In this document: one piece after another, positions 7,201-16,844 of the stretch | How positions within the stretch are numbered: position 1 is the first letter of the stretch | How the letters are laid out: each line of letters opens with the position of its first letter | DNA from: Chromatiales bacterium | Lineage (GTDB): Bacteria > Pseudomonadota > Gammaproteobacteria > Chromatiales > Chromatiaceae | Length of the DNA stretch: 32,157 nt | NCBI GenBank assembly: GCA_024762475.1 | Contig: JANTHJ010000025.1 | Location: forward strand, 1-32,157 | Reading direction: 5' to 3' | The notes under the pieces: model-generated | The model's database searches: none | What the model was told of the DNA's origin: nothing | Seen by the model: the letters and a program-made list of their open reading frames with translations, nothing else | Program-made: the position numbers and the translations under genes

Positions 7201-8862
7201 TTACTCGGCAGGCAACATCTCACGGGCGTGTGCCAGGGTCTGGGGGGTGATCTCGACGCCACCCAGCATACGCGCGATTTCCTGTACGCGTTGTTCGGGA
7301 TCCAGGGATTCTATCCTCGTCTCGGTCTGCGCCTTGCGGGCCTGCTTGTGCACCTGGAGATGATGATGCGCCTGGGCGGCCACTTGGGGCAGGTGGGTCA
7401 CGCACAGGATCTGTCGGCGCTCGCCCAGGCTACGGAGCAGGCGCCCGACGATCTCGGCCACGGCGCCCCCGATACCCACGTCGACTTCGTCGAAAATCAG
7501 GGTCGGAATATTCCCGCAATCCGCGGTCGCTACCTGGACGGCCAGGGAGATCCGCGACAGCTCACCACCGGAGGCAGCCTCTGCCAGGGGTGCCAGCGGC
7601 TGACCGGGGTTGGCGGTCACGAGGAAGCCGACCCGATCGATGCCATGGCGAGCAGGGCTGTCCGGATCCGCCTCGCAAGCGACCTCGAAGCAGCCGCCCT
7701 GCATGTTGAGGGCCTGCAGTTGCTCGGTGACCACCTGCGAGAGCCGTTTCGCCGCCCGCCGCCGTGCCCGCGACAGCCGGTCAGCCGCCTTGGCATAGTC
7801 GGCCTCCAGCTCGGCGACGCGGGCCCTCAACTGGCCCAGCTGCTGACCGGCATCGGCGAGGGTGTCGAGTTCCTCGCGGAACCTGGCCATTAGCGCTGGA
7901 AGTTCCGGCACCTCTACGCGATGCTTGCGCGCCAGCTCGTGCAGCCGCCCCAGCTGCTCGTCGAGTGCCTGCAGGCGCGCAGGGTCAATTTCCAGCCCGT
8001 CGCGGTAGTGGCGCAGCGCCTGACCGGTCTCGTCCACCTGGATGGCGGCCGATTCGAGCAATTCGCCCAGGGGCGCCAGTTCCGGATCCAGCTCCGCGAG
8101 CTCGACCAGCTGGCGTTGCAGCCGCCCCAGTTGTGACCCGATATCGGATTCAGTGTCCACCAGGGCCAACGCAATCTCGCTGGCCTCCTGTTGCAGGCGC
8201 TCGGCGTGGGCCAGACGCGCATGTTCGGCCTCCAGCGACGCCAGGTTTGCGGCCAGGGGCGTCACCGGTTCCAGCTCGTCAACCTGAAACGTCAGGTAAT
8301 CGATGCGGTTGTGGCGGTCGGTCGAGGCCTCCCGCAGTGAACGATATTCTTCCCGCGCTGCCTGCAATGCCTGGTGCGCCAGGGCAACGGCCTGGCGCAG
8401 TTCTGCGTTGCCGGCGTAGGCATCGAGCAGATCCCGCTGGGCGGCGGGGCGCGTCAGGGACTGGTGGGCGTGTTGGCCATGGATGTCGAGCAATAGCTCG
8501 CCCAATTGGCGCAGCTGGGACTGCGGGATGGGTCGCCCGTTGACATAGGCGCGAGAACGTCCCTCCCGAACCAGCACACGACGCAACTGGCATTGGGTCT
8601 CTTCGTCCAGGTCGTGTTCGCGCAGCCAGGCCAGCGCGTCCGGACAGTCGGACAGGTCGAACTCGCTGCTCACTTCGGCACGTTCGCAGCCGGTGCGAAT
8701 CAGGGACGGGCTGGCCTTGTCGCCCAGGGTGAGACCCAGGGCATCGATCAGGATCGACTTGCCCGCGCCGGTCTCGCCAGTGAGCGCGGTCATGCCGGGG
8801 ACGAAGTCCAGCGTCAGCTCGCGCACGATGACCAGATCGCGTATCGCCAGGTGGACCAGCAT
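7201..8862 (-). CDS. recN: DNA repair protein RecN
   Basis: SMC-like ATPase that helps repair double-strand breaks. The 553 residues equal the E. coli length. The N-terminal ATP site is LTGETGAGKSIL (about residue 30). A long coiled-coil region follows, rich in Leu, Glu, Ala and Arg. Near the C-terminus are the signature ASGGELSRISLA and the Walker B segment PTLIFDEVDVGIGG. I chose ATG 8862, which overlaps the nadK stop as TGATG; a start seven codons further up would precede the conserved MLVHLAIRDLVIV opening. It is downstream of nadK, so the two are coupled. I saw no LexA box directly upstream, though in E. coli recN is SOS-regulated. Confidence 0.97.
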   Translation of the reverse strand: MLVHLAIRDLVIVRELTLDFVPGMTALTGETGAGKSILIDALGLTLGDKASPSLIRTGCERAEVSSEFDLSDCPDALAWLREHDLDEETQCQLRRVLVREGRSRAYVNGRPIPQSQLRQLGELLLDIHGQHAHQSLTRPAAQRDLLDAYAGNAELRQAVALAHQALQAAREEYRSLREASTDRHNRIDYLTFQVDELEPVTPLAANLASLEAEHARLAHAERLQQEASEIALALVDTESDIGSQLGRLQRQLVELAELDPELAPLGELLESAAIQVDETGQALRHYRDGLEIDPARLQALDEQLGRLHELARKHRVEVPELPALMARFREELDTLADAGQQLGQLRARVAELEADYAKAADRLSRARRRAAKRLSQVVTEQLQALNMQGGCFEVACEADPDSPARHGIDRVGFLVTANPGQPLAPLAEAASGGELSRISLAVQVATADCGNIPTLIFDEVDVGIGGAVAEIVGRLLRSLGERRQILCVTHLPQVAAQAHHHLQVHKQARKAQTETRIESLDPEQRVQEIARMLGGVEITPQTLAHAREMLPAE

Positions 8863-9737
8863 CAGCCTTGTTTCCCGCCCCAACCCAATTTGGTCCGCAG
8901 GATCTCGAAGTGGTCGTGCCCCGGTGGATGCAGTAGGCGCAAAGGGTGGGGATGGCGTGCTATCTCCACGGCGTCGTCCCTGCCCAGCTCCAGACTTACC
9001 TGGCCGTCGCAGGTGACCCGGACATGACCTGGATCGGTGCGTCCGCAGACCTGCAGTCGGATGTGGTTGCGGCTGTGCACCACGATGGGTCGATTGCTCA
9101 GGGTATGGGGACAGATGGGGACCAGCGCGAGTGCGTCGAGGGCGGGGCTGAGCAGCGGGCCGCCACCGGAAAGGGCGTAGGCAGTCGAGCCGGTGGGGGT
9201 CGAGACGATCAGCCCGTCCGAGCGCTGCGTATCGATGAAGCTGTCATTGATCCAGGTCTCGAACTCGATCATGCGGGCGGTGTTCCACTTGTGCAGAACC
9301 ACGTCGTTGAGCGCCAGGCAGGGCGACCCGTCTCCAACGCGGCAACTCAACAGAAAGCGCTGTTCCTCGTGATACTGACCCTCCAGCATGCGAGCCAGGG
9401 TGTCGCACATCCGGTCCGGGGAGATGTCCACGAGGAATCCCAGGCGGCCCAGATTGACCCCCACCAGCGGGATCGCCTGACCGCCCAGCTCGCGCGCGGC
9501 GTTCAGGAAGGTCCCATCTCCGCCGATGATGATTGCCAGATCGCAATCGTGCCCCAGATCGGCGATGGTTCGGGCGTCGCCGCGGCCGAGTGCTTCGGCG
9601 GCGTGCGGATCGGCGCGGATCTCCAGTCCCTGTCGCTCGAGAAAGGCGGCAGCGCGCCCCACCGTGGAGCGCAGATCGTCGCTGGCGCCGGGCTTTGCGA
9701 TCAAGCCGATACAGTGAAAATTCGGGGCTGGGCTCAA
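8862..9737 (-). CDS. nadK: NAD kinase
   Basis: Phosphorylates NAD to NADP using ATP. Family motifs are clear: IIGGDGTFLNAAREL (GGDG active site), NLGRLGFLVDI, the LNDVVLH segment, and the GSTAYALSGGGPLLSP loop. I give TTG 9737 as the start because the protein then has 291 residues, against 292 in E. coli, and begins just before the conserved FHCIGLIAKPG strand. The frame is open up to an ATG at 9851, but those 38 extra residues are arginine-rich and unlike the family, and they run over the hrcA promoter. No strong Shine-Dalgarno supports either start, so the start is uncertain while the gene is not. It overlaps recN by one base. Confidence 0.93.
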   Translation of the reverse strand: MSPAPNFHCIGLIAKPGASDDLRSTVGRAAAFLERQGLEIRADPHAAEALGRGDARTIADLGHDCDLAIIIGGDGTFLNAARELGGQAIPLVGVNLGRLGFLVDISPDRMCDTLARMLEGQYHEEQRFLLSCRVGDGSPCLALNDVVLHKWNTARMIEFETWINDSFIDTQRSDGLIVSTPTGSTAYALSGGGPLLSPALDALALVPICPHTLSNRPIVVHSRNHIRLQVCGRTDPGHVRVTCDGQVSLELGRDDAVEIARHPHPLRLLHPPGHDHFEILRTKLGWGGKQG

Positions 9738-9823
9738 GGATTGGTCCGGGTAACGGGATAGGCCCAGAAAGCTAGCATGGCCAGACCAACGAGAAAAGAT
9801 CCGGAACGGTATTCGGCGGGCCG

Positions 9824-9854
9824 CTTGACGGGCGAAAAAATGCCTCCACATAAT
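9824..9854 (+). promoter_or_regulatory. possible dual sigma-70 / sigma-32 promoter of hrcA
   Basis: A sigma-70 reading gives TTGACG (9825-9830), 18 nt, CATAAT (9849-9854), five of six at both boxes. A sigma-32 reading of nearly the same bases gives CTTGACG, 13 nt, CTCCACAT (9844-9851). The 13-nt spacing is the same as in the grpE and dnaK promoters. It is about 64 bases before the hrcA GTG. Confidence 0.55.
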
Positions 9855-9917
9855 GGGTTGGCGTCAACGGGCCGGGTGACGGCCGCCGGCGCCAGCAGTG
9901 GGTAACGAGGACGTATT

Positions 9918-10973
9918 GTGTCTCAACCGGTAGCGGAACAGATCAGCGAACGCGCGCAACACTTCTTAAAGGTGTTGATCGAGCGCTATATACGGGACGG
10001 CCAGCCGGTCGGATCGCGTACGCTCTCGCGTGATTCCGGTCTCGACCTGAGTCCCGCGACCATACGCAACGTGATGGCAGACCTCGAGGAACAGGGGCTG
10101 GTCAGCTCTCCCCATACCTCGGCCGGGCGGGTGCCGACCGCCGCCGGTTACCGGGTCTTCGTCGATACGCTGGTCTCTATCCGCCCTCCCAACAAGCGAC
10201 TCCTGGCGCAGCTGGCACAGCAGTTGCCCAGTGCACGCACAGGCGGCGAGATCATGGAGGCGGCCTCCCGGGTGCTGTCGGAAATGACCCGTCTGGCAGG
10301 CGTGGTCATGGTGCCCAAGCGCAACCAGGAGCGGTTTCGGCAAATCGAGTTCGTGCCGCTTTCCGGCACCCGGGTACTGGCAGTATTGGTCACTTCCGCG
10401 GGCGAGATACTCAACCGGATCATCGAAACCCGCCGCCCCTTCGGGCGCAGTGAACTGGAACAGCTGAGCAACTATATCACCGACCACTACGCCGGCCAGG
10501 ATCTGGAGACGGTGCGCCGCCAGGTGCTGCAAGAGATGCAGGTCACACGCGAGGATATGGATACCCTGATGCAGGAGGCATTGCGCATGGCGCAGAAGGC
10601 TCTGCAGGCGGAAGAGGGCGATGAAGAGGCCGATGTCCTGGTTTCTGGCCAGACCAACCTGATGGATTTCGATGAGTTGGCGCGCATGGACCGACTGCGT
10701 GAACTGTTCGAGGTCTTCGCCGAGAAGCAGCAGATGCTGCATCTGCTCGACCGTTGCCTCGAGGCGGACGGCGTGCAGATCTATATCGGCGAAGAGTCGG
10801 GCTACGATACGTTGCGCGATTGCAGTATCATCACCTCCCCTTACCGGGTCGACGACGAGGTGGTCGGTGTGCTCGGCGTCATTGGGCCCACCCGCCTGCC
10901 CTACGACAAGGTGATTCCCATCGTGGACGTCACTGCCCAGTTGCTGGGTGCCACGCTCAAACTCCACGCTTGA
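9918..10973 (+). CDS. hrcA: heat-inducible transcription repressor HrcA
   Basis: Repressor that in many bacteria binds CIRCE elements upstream of chaperone operons. The protein has 351 residues. The N-terminal winged helix contains RAQHFLKVLIERYIRDGQPVGSR then LDLSPATIRNVMADLEEQGL and SPHTSAGRVPTAAGYR. The GAF-like core ends with TSPYRVDDEVVGVLGVIGPTRLPYDKVIPIVD, the family C-terminus. The GTG start at 9918 has GAGGA at 9907-9911, 6 nt before it. Its TGA stop is part of the grpE -35 element. I could not find the CIRCE half-sites TTAGCACTC or GAGTGCTAA here, so HrcA may act elsewhere, for example at groESL. It is divergent from nadK. Confidence 0.96.
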   Translation: MSQPVAEQISERAQHFLKVLIERYIRDGQPVGSRTLSRDSGLDLSPATIRNVMADLEEQGLVSSPHTSAGRVPTAAGYRVFVDTLVSIRPPNKRLLAQLAQQLPSARTGGEIMEAASRVLSEMTRLAGVVMVPKRNQERFRQIEFVPLSGTRVLAVLVTSAGEILNRIIETRRPFGRSELEQLSNYITDHYAGQDLETVRRQVLQEMQVTREDMDTLMQEALRMAQKALQAEEGDEEADVLVSGQTNLMDFDELARMDRLRELFEVFAEKQQMLHLLDRCLEADGVQIYIGEESGYDTLRDCSIITSPYRVDDEVVGVLGVIGPTRLPYDKVIPIVDVTAQLLGATLKLHA

Positions 10974-10996
10974 AATCCCCTGCCGGGTCCCCATAT
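10969..10996 (+). promoter_or_regulatory. sigma-32 heat-shock promoter of grpE
   Basis: CTTGAAA (10969-10975), a 13-nt spacer, then CCCCATAT (10989-10996): a perfect match to the E. coli sigma-32 consensus. The -35 box contains the hrcA stop codon TGA (10971-10973). It lies 76 bases before the grpE ATG. Confidence 0.85.
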
Positions 10997-11071
10997 CGCC
11001 AGCAGTCATGATGGCGGTCGCCCTAAAGCGGGTGATCTAACGAAATAACAAGGCCTTATGAGAGGTTTTTA

Positions 11072-11656
11072 ATGAGCGACGTTAAGCAATCGGGGTCGAG
11101 CGGGCCCAACGCCGAAGATTCCTTCGAGGAGGAGCTGCAAGAGGTGGAGGCCGAGAGCGTCGAGGCCGAGCATTCTGCAGAGGAACTCGATCAGCTGCTG
11201 CGGGCCGCACGTGCCAAGGCGGATGAGCACTATGACCGGCTGGCCCGCGCACGTGCAGAAATCGAGAATCTCAAGCGCCGGCATACCCAGGAACTGGAAA
11301 AGGCACACAAGTACGCCCTCGACAAGTTCGTCAAGGAGCTGCTGGGGGTGTGGGACAGCCTGGAACTGGGTCATGCGGCGGCCCTGGACGAAAAGGCGGA
11401 CGTGGCGAAGCTGCGCGAAGGCACGGAGCTGACGCTGAAAATGCTCACCGACGTGATGGGCAAGTTCGGAGTCGAGCAGATCGATCCGATCGGCCAGCCC
11501 TTCGACCCGGAGTACCACCAGGCGATGGCGACGGTGCCGCGCGACGATGTGCCGCCGAATACCGTGGTCGACGTGATCCAGAAGGGCTATGTCCTGAATG
11601 GGCGCCTGGTGCGCCCGGCCCTGGTGGCGGTATCGAAGTCGCCGGAGAATGCCTGA
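11072..11656 (+). CDS. grpE: nucleotide exchange factor GrpE
   Basis: Cytoplasmic cochaperone that releases ADP from DnaK. The 194 residues contain an acidic N-terminus (about residues 1-45), a coiled-coil stretch with YDRLARARAEIENLKRRHTQELEKAHKYALDKF given here only by its ends (YDRL to LDKF), and the beta-domain GQPFDPEYHQAMATVP with VVDVIQKGYVLNGRLVRPALV. These are the standard GrpE blocks, and the length is close to the E. coli 197. AGAGG lies upstream of ATG 11072. It stands between hrcA and dnaK, each with its own heat-shock promoter. Confidence 0.97.
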   Translation: MSDVKQSGSSGPNAEDSFEEELQEVEAESVEAEHSAEELDQLLRAARAKADEHYDRLARARAEIENLKRRHTQELEKAHKYALDKFVKELLGVWDSLELGHAAALDEKADVAKLREGTELTLKMLTDVMGKFGVEQIDPIGQPFDPEYHQAMATVPRDDVPPNTVVDVIQKGYVLNGRLVRPALVAVSKSPENA

Positions 11657-11692
11657 CAGGCAGCGATAGCAGAAGAAGATGCGTGGGGAGGC

Positions 11693-11720
11693 CTTGAAAG
11701 CGGGTCACCAAACCCCACAT
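11693..11720 (+). promoter_or_regulatory. sigma-32 heat-shock promoter of dnaK
   Basis: CTTGAAA (11693-11699), a 13-nt spacer, then CCCCACAT (11713-11720). The -35 is perfect and the -10 differs from CCCCATNT at one position. It is in the grpE-dnaK gap, about 43 bases before the dnaK ATG. Confidence 0.82.
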
Positions 11721-11762
11721 GAACAACAGTTTTAACGAATAGCCAACAGATGGAGAACCCCT

Positions 11763-13727
11763 ATGGGCAAGATCATCGGAATTGACCTCGGAACCACCAA
11801 CTCCTGTGTCGCCGTGATGGAAGGCGACACCCCGAAAGTCATCGAAAACAGCGAAGGTGGGCGCACCACGCCTTCTGTCGTTGCATACACCAAGGACGGC
11901 GAGATCCTGGTCGGCCAGGCGGCCAAGCGCCAGGCAGTAACCAACCCCGAAAATACCCTGTTCGCGATCAAGCGCCTGATCGGGCGCCGTTTCGACGACC
12001 CCGTCGTGCAGAAGGACATTGAAATGGTGCCCTACAAGATCGTCAAGGCAGACAACGGCGATGCCTGGGTCGAGGTGAGCGGCAAGAAGATGGCGCCACC
12101 GGAAATCTCGGCCAAGGTGCTGCAGAAGATGAAGAAGACCGCCGAGGATTACCTCGGTGAGACGGTCACCGAGGCCGTCATCACGGTACCGGCCTATTTC
12201 AACGACTCGCAGCGTCAGGCAACCAAGGATGCCGGTCGAATTGCCGGCCTGGATGTGAAACGGATCATCAACGAGCCGACTGCGGCCGCGCTGGCCTATG
12301 GCATGGACAAGTCGCCCGGCGACAAGAAGCTGGCGGTCTACGACCTGGGTGGCGGTACCTTCGACGTGTCCATCATCGAGGTGGCGGAGGTCGATGGCGA
12401 GCGACAGTTCGAGGTGCTCTCGACCAACGGCGATACCTTCCTCGGCGGTGAGGACTTCGACCTGCGGATCATCGATTTTCTGGTCGACGAGTTCAAGAAG
12501 GAGCAGGGCGTCGACCTGCGCCAGGATCCGCTCGCGCTGCAGCGCCTAAAAGAGGCCGCCGAAAAGGCCAAGATCGAGCTGTCCTCGAGCCAGCAGACGG
12601 ACATCAACCTGCCGTACATCACGGCCGATGCCAGCGGTCCGAAGCACATGAACATCAAGCTGACCCGGGCGAAGCTGGAGTCGCTGGTGGACGATCTGGT
12701 GCAGCGGACCCTCGAGCCCTGCAAGGTCGCGCTCAAGGATGCCGGCCTGTCGGCCTCGGATGTCGATGATGTCATCCTGGTCGGCGGCCAGATCCGCATG
12801 CCCAAGGTGCAGGAGACGGTTGAGAAGTTCTTCGGCAAGGCCCCTCGCAAGGATGTCAATCCAGACGAGGCGGTTGCCATCGGTGCGGCCATCCAGGGTG
12901 GCGTGCTCGCTGGTGACGTCAAGGACGTACTGTTGCTCGACGTGACGCCCCTTAGCCTGGGTATCGAGACCATGGGTGGCGTGATGACCAAGCTGATCGA
13001 GAAGAACACCACGATCCCGACCCGGGCATCGCAGATCTTCTCGACTGCTGACGACAATCAGACCGCAGTCACCGTGCATGTGCTCCAGGGCGAGCGTGAG
13101 CAGGCCGCGGCGAACAAGTCGCTGGGCCGCTTCGACCTGGCCGATATCCCGCCAGCACCGCGCGGGGTACCGCAGATCGAGGTCAGCTTCGATATCGACG
13201 CCAACGGCATCTTGCATGTGTCGGCCAAGGACAAGGCCACCGGCAAGGAACAGTCGATCAAGATCACTGCTTCTTCCGGTCTTTCCGAGGGCGAAATCGA
13301 GAAGATGGTCAAGGATGCTGAGGCGCATGCCGAGGAAGACAAGCGCTTCCAGGAGCTTGTCACGGTACGCAACAGCGCGGACGCCCTGATCCATGCGACG
13401 CGAAAGTCGATGGAGGAGCTGGGCGAAGACAAGCTCGAGGCCGGTGAGAAGGAGGCAATCGAGAAGGCCATCGCCGATCTGGAAGAGGCCATGAAGGGCG
13501 ACGACAAGGACGCCATCGAGGCCAAGACCAAGGCACTCGCCGAGGCATCGAACAAGATGGCCGAGCGTCTTTATGGCCAGCAGCAGGGCGGCGCGGAAGC
13601 CGCTGCCGGGGCTGCGGGTGCCGGTGCGGGCGCGGCCGGTGCGGGGGCCGCAGGCGGCGGCGCTCAGGCCGGTACCGACGATGTGGTCGACGCAGAGTTC
13701 GAAGAGGTCGACGACGACAAGAAGTAA
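11763..13727 (+). CDS. dnaK: chaperone protein DnaK (Hsp70)
   Basis: ATP-dependent Hsp70 chaperone of 654 residues. The nucleotide-binding domain begins [20 protein letters not shown] and contains the [14 protein letters not shown] phosphate loop and [12 protein letters not shown]. The interdomain linker [16 protein letters not shown] lies near residue 390. The substrate-binding domain and lid follow, then an Ala/Gly-rich tail and the acidic end [16 protein letters not shown], typical of bacterial DnaK. The ATG has GGAG about 7 nt upstream. One oddity is [11 protein letters not shown], where Hsp70 proteins nearly always have Thr (VGGQTRMP). The gene has its own sigma-32 promoter, and a hairpin separates it from dnaJ. 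Confidence 0.98.
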   Translation: MGKIIGIDLGTTNSCVAVMEGDTPKVIENSEGGRTTPSVVAYTKDGEILVGQAAKRQAVTNPENTLFAIKRLIGRRFDDPVVQKDIEMVPYKIVKADNGDAWVEVSGKKMAPPEISAKVLQKMKKTAEDYLGETVTEAVITVPAYFNDSQRQATKDAGRIAGLDVKRIINEPTAAALAYGMDKSPGDKKLAVYDLGGGTFDVSIIEVAEVDGERQFEVLSTNGDTFLGGEDFDLRIIDFLVDEFKKEQGVDLRQDPLALQRLKEAAEKAKIELSSSQQTDINLPYITADASGPKHMNIKLTRAKLESLVDDLVQRTLEPCKVALKDAGLSASDVDDVILVGGQIRMPKVQETVEKFFGKAPRKDVNPDEAVAIGAAIQGGVLAGDVKDVLLLDVTPLSLGIETMGGVMTKLIEKNTTIPTRASQIFSTADDNQTAVTVHVLQGEREQAAANKSLGRFDLADIPPAPRGVPQIEVSFDIDANGILHVSAKDKATGKEQSIKITASSGLSEGEIEKMVKDAEAHAEEDKRFQELVTVRNSADALIHATRKSMEELGEDKLEAGEKEAIEKAIADLEEAMKGDDKDAIEAKTKALAEASNKMAERLYGQQQGGAEAAAGAAGAGAGAAGAGAAGGGAQAGTDDVVDAEFEEVDDDKK

Positions 13728-13767
13728 TCGGCAATGCCCGCCTCGGCGGTGCATTTGCCAGCCGAAA

Positions 13768-13795
13768 CGTGCGGTCCGCGAGGGCCGCGCGTTTT
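13768..13795 (+). terminator. terminator or attenuator between dnaK and dnaJ
   Basis: A 10-bp GC-rich stem (CGTGCGGTCC with GGGCCGCGCG, loop GCGA) followed by TTTT. It is 40 bases after the dnaK stop and 50 before dnaJ. Such a structure would let more dnaK than dnaJ be made from one promoter. The T-run is short, so partial termination is likely. Confidence 0.6.
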
Positions 13796-13845
13796 GGTGT
13801 TTCTGAAAGACGCCGTTATGCGGCGACGACCGAGAGTGAGAGTCG

Positions 13846-14988
13846 ATGTCGAAACGTTGCTATTACGAGGTACTGGGCATTCAACGCAATGCTACCGAAG
13901 CCGAAATCAAGAAGGCCTACCGCCGCCAGGCGATGAAATACCACCCTGACCGCAATACCGGTGACGAGGCCGAAGAGGCGGAGCTCCGGTTCAAGGAGGT
14001 CAAGGAGGCGTACGAGATCCTGTCGGACCAGCAGAAGCGGGCGGCCTACGACCAGTTCGGCCATGCCGGGGTGGACGGCGCCGCGGGGGGCGCAGGCGGA
14101 TTCGGTGGCGGCGGCGCCAGCTTCAGCGATATCTTCGGCGACGTGTTCGGCGACATCTTTGGTGGCGGGCGCAGTGGCGGGCATCAACAGGCCTACCGGG
14201 GTGCGGACCTGCGCTACAACCTGGAGCTGAGCCTCGAGGACGCGGTTGCAGGTACCTCGGTGAAGATCAAGGTGCCGACCTGGGTCAATTGCGAGACCTG
14301 TGGTGGCACGGGCGCCAAGCCGGGCTCCTCGCCCAAGACCTGTAGTACCTGCCACGGCGCCGGCCAGGTGCGTATGCAACAGGGTTTCTTCTCTGTTCAG
14401 CAGACCTGCCCCACCTGCCATGGGCGAGGCACCGTGATCGAGGATCCCTGTTCCGCCTGTCGGGGCCAGGGACGGGTGCAGCAGACCAAGACCCTTTCGG
14501 TCAAGGTGCCGCCGGGTGTCGACTCCGGCGACCGGATTCGCCTGGCGGGCGAGGGCGAGGCAGGGGAGAACGGCGGCCCGCCGGGTGACCTGTATGTGCA
14601 GGTGTCGGTGCGCGAACACCCCATCTTCACCCGTGACGATGCCAATCTCTATTGCGAGATGCCGATCCCCTTCACCAAGGCAGCGCTGGGCGGCGAGGTC
14701 GAGGTGCCGACCCTCGACGGCAAGGTGAAGCTCAAAATCCCTGAGGGCACACAGACGGGGCGAATGTTTCGTCTGCGCAGCAAGGGCGTCAAACCGGTAC
14801 GCGGCGGCCCGCAGGGCGATCTGATCGTGCGCGTGGTGGTCGAGACGCCGGTCAAGCTCAATGGAGAACAGCGCCGCCTGGTCGAAGAACTGGACCGCTC
14901 GCTATCGGGAGATGGGAGCAAACACAGCCCCAACGCCCATGGATGGCTGGACAAGGTGAAGGGATTCTTCAAAGATGTCGGGCTTTGA
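13846..14988 (+). CDS. dnaJ: chaperone protein DnaJ (Hsp40)
   Basis: Cochaperone that delivers substrates to DnaK and stimulates its ATPase. The 380 residues have all type I DnaJ parts in order: J domain with [10 protein letters not shown] (about residues 30-40), a Gly/Phe-rich region ([25 protein letters not shown] bounded by GGAGG and RSGG), and four CxxCxGxG zinc repeats ([32 protein letters not shown]). The substrate-binding beta domains and a C-terminal dimerisation tail follow. GAGAG lies upstream of ATG 13846. It follows dnaK after a hairpin, and dapB starts 21 bases after its stop. Confidence 0.98.
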   Translation: MSKRCYYEVLGIQRNATEAEIKKAYRRQAMKYHPDRNTGDEAEEAELRFKEVKEAYEILSDQQKRAAYDQFGHAGVDGAAGGAGGFGGGGASFSDIFGDVFGDIFGGGRSGGHQQAYRGADLRYNLELSLEDAVAGTSVKIKVPTWVNCETCGGTGAKPGSSPKTCSTCHGAGQVRMQQGFFSVQQTCPTCHGRGTVIEDPCSACRGQGRVQQTKTLSVKVPPGVDSGDRIRLAGEGEAGENGGPPGDLYVQVSVREHPIFTRDDANLYCEMPIPFTKAALGGEVEVPTLDGKVKLKIPEGTQTGRMFRLRSKGVKPVRGGPQGDLIVRVVVETPVKLNGEQRRLVEELDRSLSGDGSKHSPNAHGWLDKVKGFFKDVGL

Positions 14989-15810
<822 letters not shown>

Positions 15811-16006
15811 TCTTGTAGTAGCCACCGAGGACACAGACGCCAGGCTGGCCTCGACCTTGGTCGCCCCTGCGGAGCCTTGCCTCTGTGCCGCCCGCTGACC
15901 GCCCGTTGGAGCGGGTAGCGGCTGTCGTTGAATCAGGCTTCGAGGTCGCCCAAGGGTAATGGCCCCCAAGCGGCCCTTGCCGATCCTCGCATCCTTTGCG
16001 GTTACC

Positions 16007-16723
16007 TCAGCTCTTTCCATAAACCGGGACCGCCGCACCGGTCACGCAGCGCGCCGCCTCGGAGGCGAGAAACACCACCACGTCGGCCAATGCGGCCGGC
16101 GGCACCCAATTGTCGAAATTGGCCTCGGGCATGGCGTCGCGGTTCTGTGGGGTATCGATGGTGCCGGGCAGAATGCAGTTGACGTTGATGTTGTCGAACT
16201 TGTTCTCGGCGGCCAGCGATTCGGTGAGGGTCTTCACCGCGGCCTTGGAGGCGCAGTAGCCCCCCATACGTGCCTTGCCCTCGAGCGCCGCGCGGGCCGA
16301 CACATTGATGATCCGCCCCCAGCCGTTCTCCAGCATATTGGGGATCGTGGCACGGCAGGTGTAGAACACCGAGCGGGCATTGAGGTTCATCATGAAGTCC
16401 CAGGACTGGTCATCGGTGTCCTGGATCAGCGGCCCCATAGTGAAGCCACCGGCGATATTGGCCAGCACATCGACCTGGCCGAAATGGGCGATCACGCTGG
16501 CCAGGCTCTGATTGACCGACTCGGATTCGAGCAGGTTCACCGGGAAGGCGCGGGCCTCGGCGCCGGCCGGCAGTTCATCGATGACCGCCTGGATACCCTG
16601 TTCGTTGAGATCCAGCATGGCCAGGCGAGCATCTCTAGCCGCGAAGGCCGCGGCGACCGCACGCCCCAGATTGCCGGCTGCGCCGGTGATCACGACCACC
16701 TTGTTTTCGAATTCGTTGTGCAT
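16007..16723 (-). CDS. SDR family NAD(P)-dependent oxidoreductase
   Basis: Classical short-chain dehydrogenase of 238 residues. The cofactor loop VVITGAAGNLGRAVA is near residue 10; the usual TGxxxGIG has Asn-Leu at GNLG. ANIAGG is the NNAG-like strand, and INVSARAAL with YCASKAAV provides the catalytic Ser and the YxxxK pair. The frame is open far upstream, but the start ATG 16723 has GGAGGATCGAACC before it, a good Shine-Dalgarno, and begins directly before the Rossmann strand. The substrate cannot be told. It sits alone, convergent with dapB and divergent from fliK. Confidence 0.92.
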   Translation of the reverse strand: MHNEFENKVVVITGAAGNLGRAVAAAFAARDARLAMLDLNEQGIQAVIDELPAGAEARAFPVNLLESESVNQSLASVIAHFGQVDVLANIAGGFTMGPLIQDTDDQSWDFMMNLNARSVFYTCRATIPNMLENGWGRIINVSARAALEGKARMGGYCASKAAVKTLTESLAAENKFDNINVNCILPGTIDTPQNRDAMPEANFDNWVPPAALADVVVFLASEAARCVTGAAVPVYGKS

Positions 16724-16844
16724 GGTTCGATCCTCCCTCCTTGCTGGCACGTCACGTGCATGACTTGTGTCCAGAGTGCCCTGGTAAGTCGAGGGCGGCC
16801 TTTGGTCGGCGCCCCTGGAAGGGCGCAGAATAGCAGGAATAGGA

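Noticed and set aside
9738-9851. 38-residue N-terminal extension of NAD kinase from the ATG at 9851
   Set aside because: Arginine-rich, unlike the family, and it runs over the hrcA promoter; the shorter form has the family length.
9738-11071. CIRCE element near hrcA or grpE
   Set aside because: Neither half-site TTAGCACTC nor GAGTGCTAA is present.
12546-13754. 402-codon antisense frame in dnaK
   Set aside because: Antisense shadow of a conserved GC-rich gene; no motif or ribosome site.
15811-16006. Leader or carA remnant after dapB
   Set aside because: I see GC-rich stems but no protein similarity or riboswitch motif that I can support.
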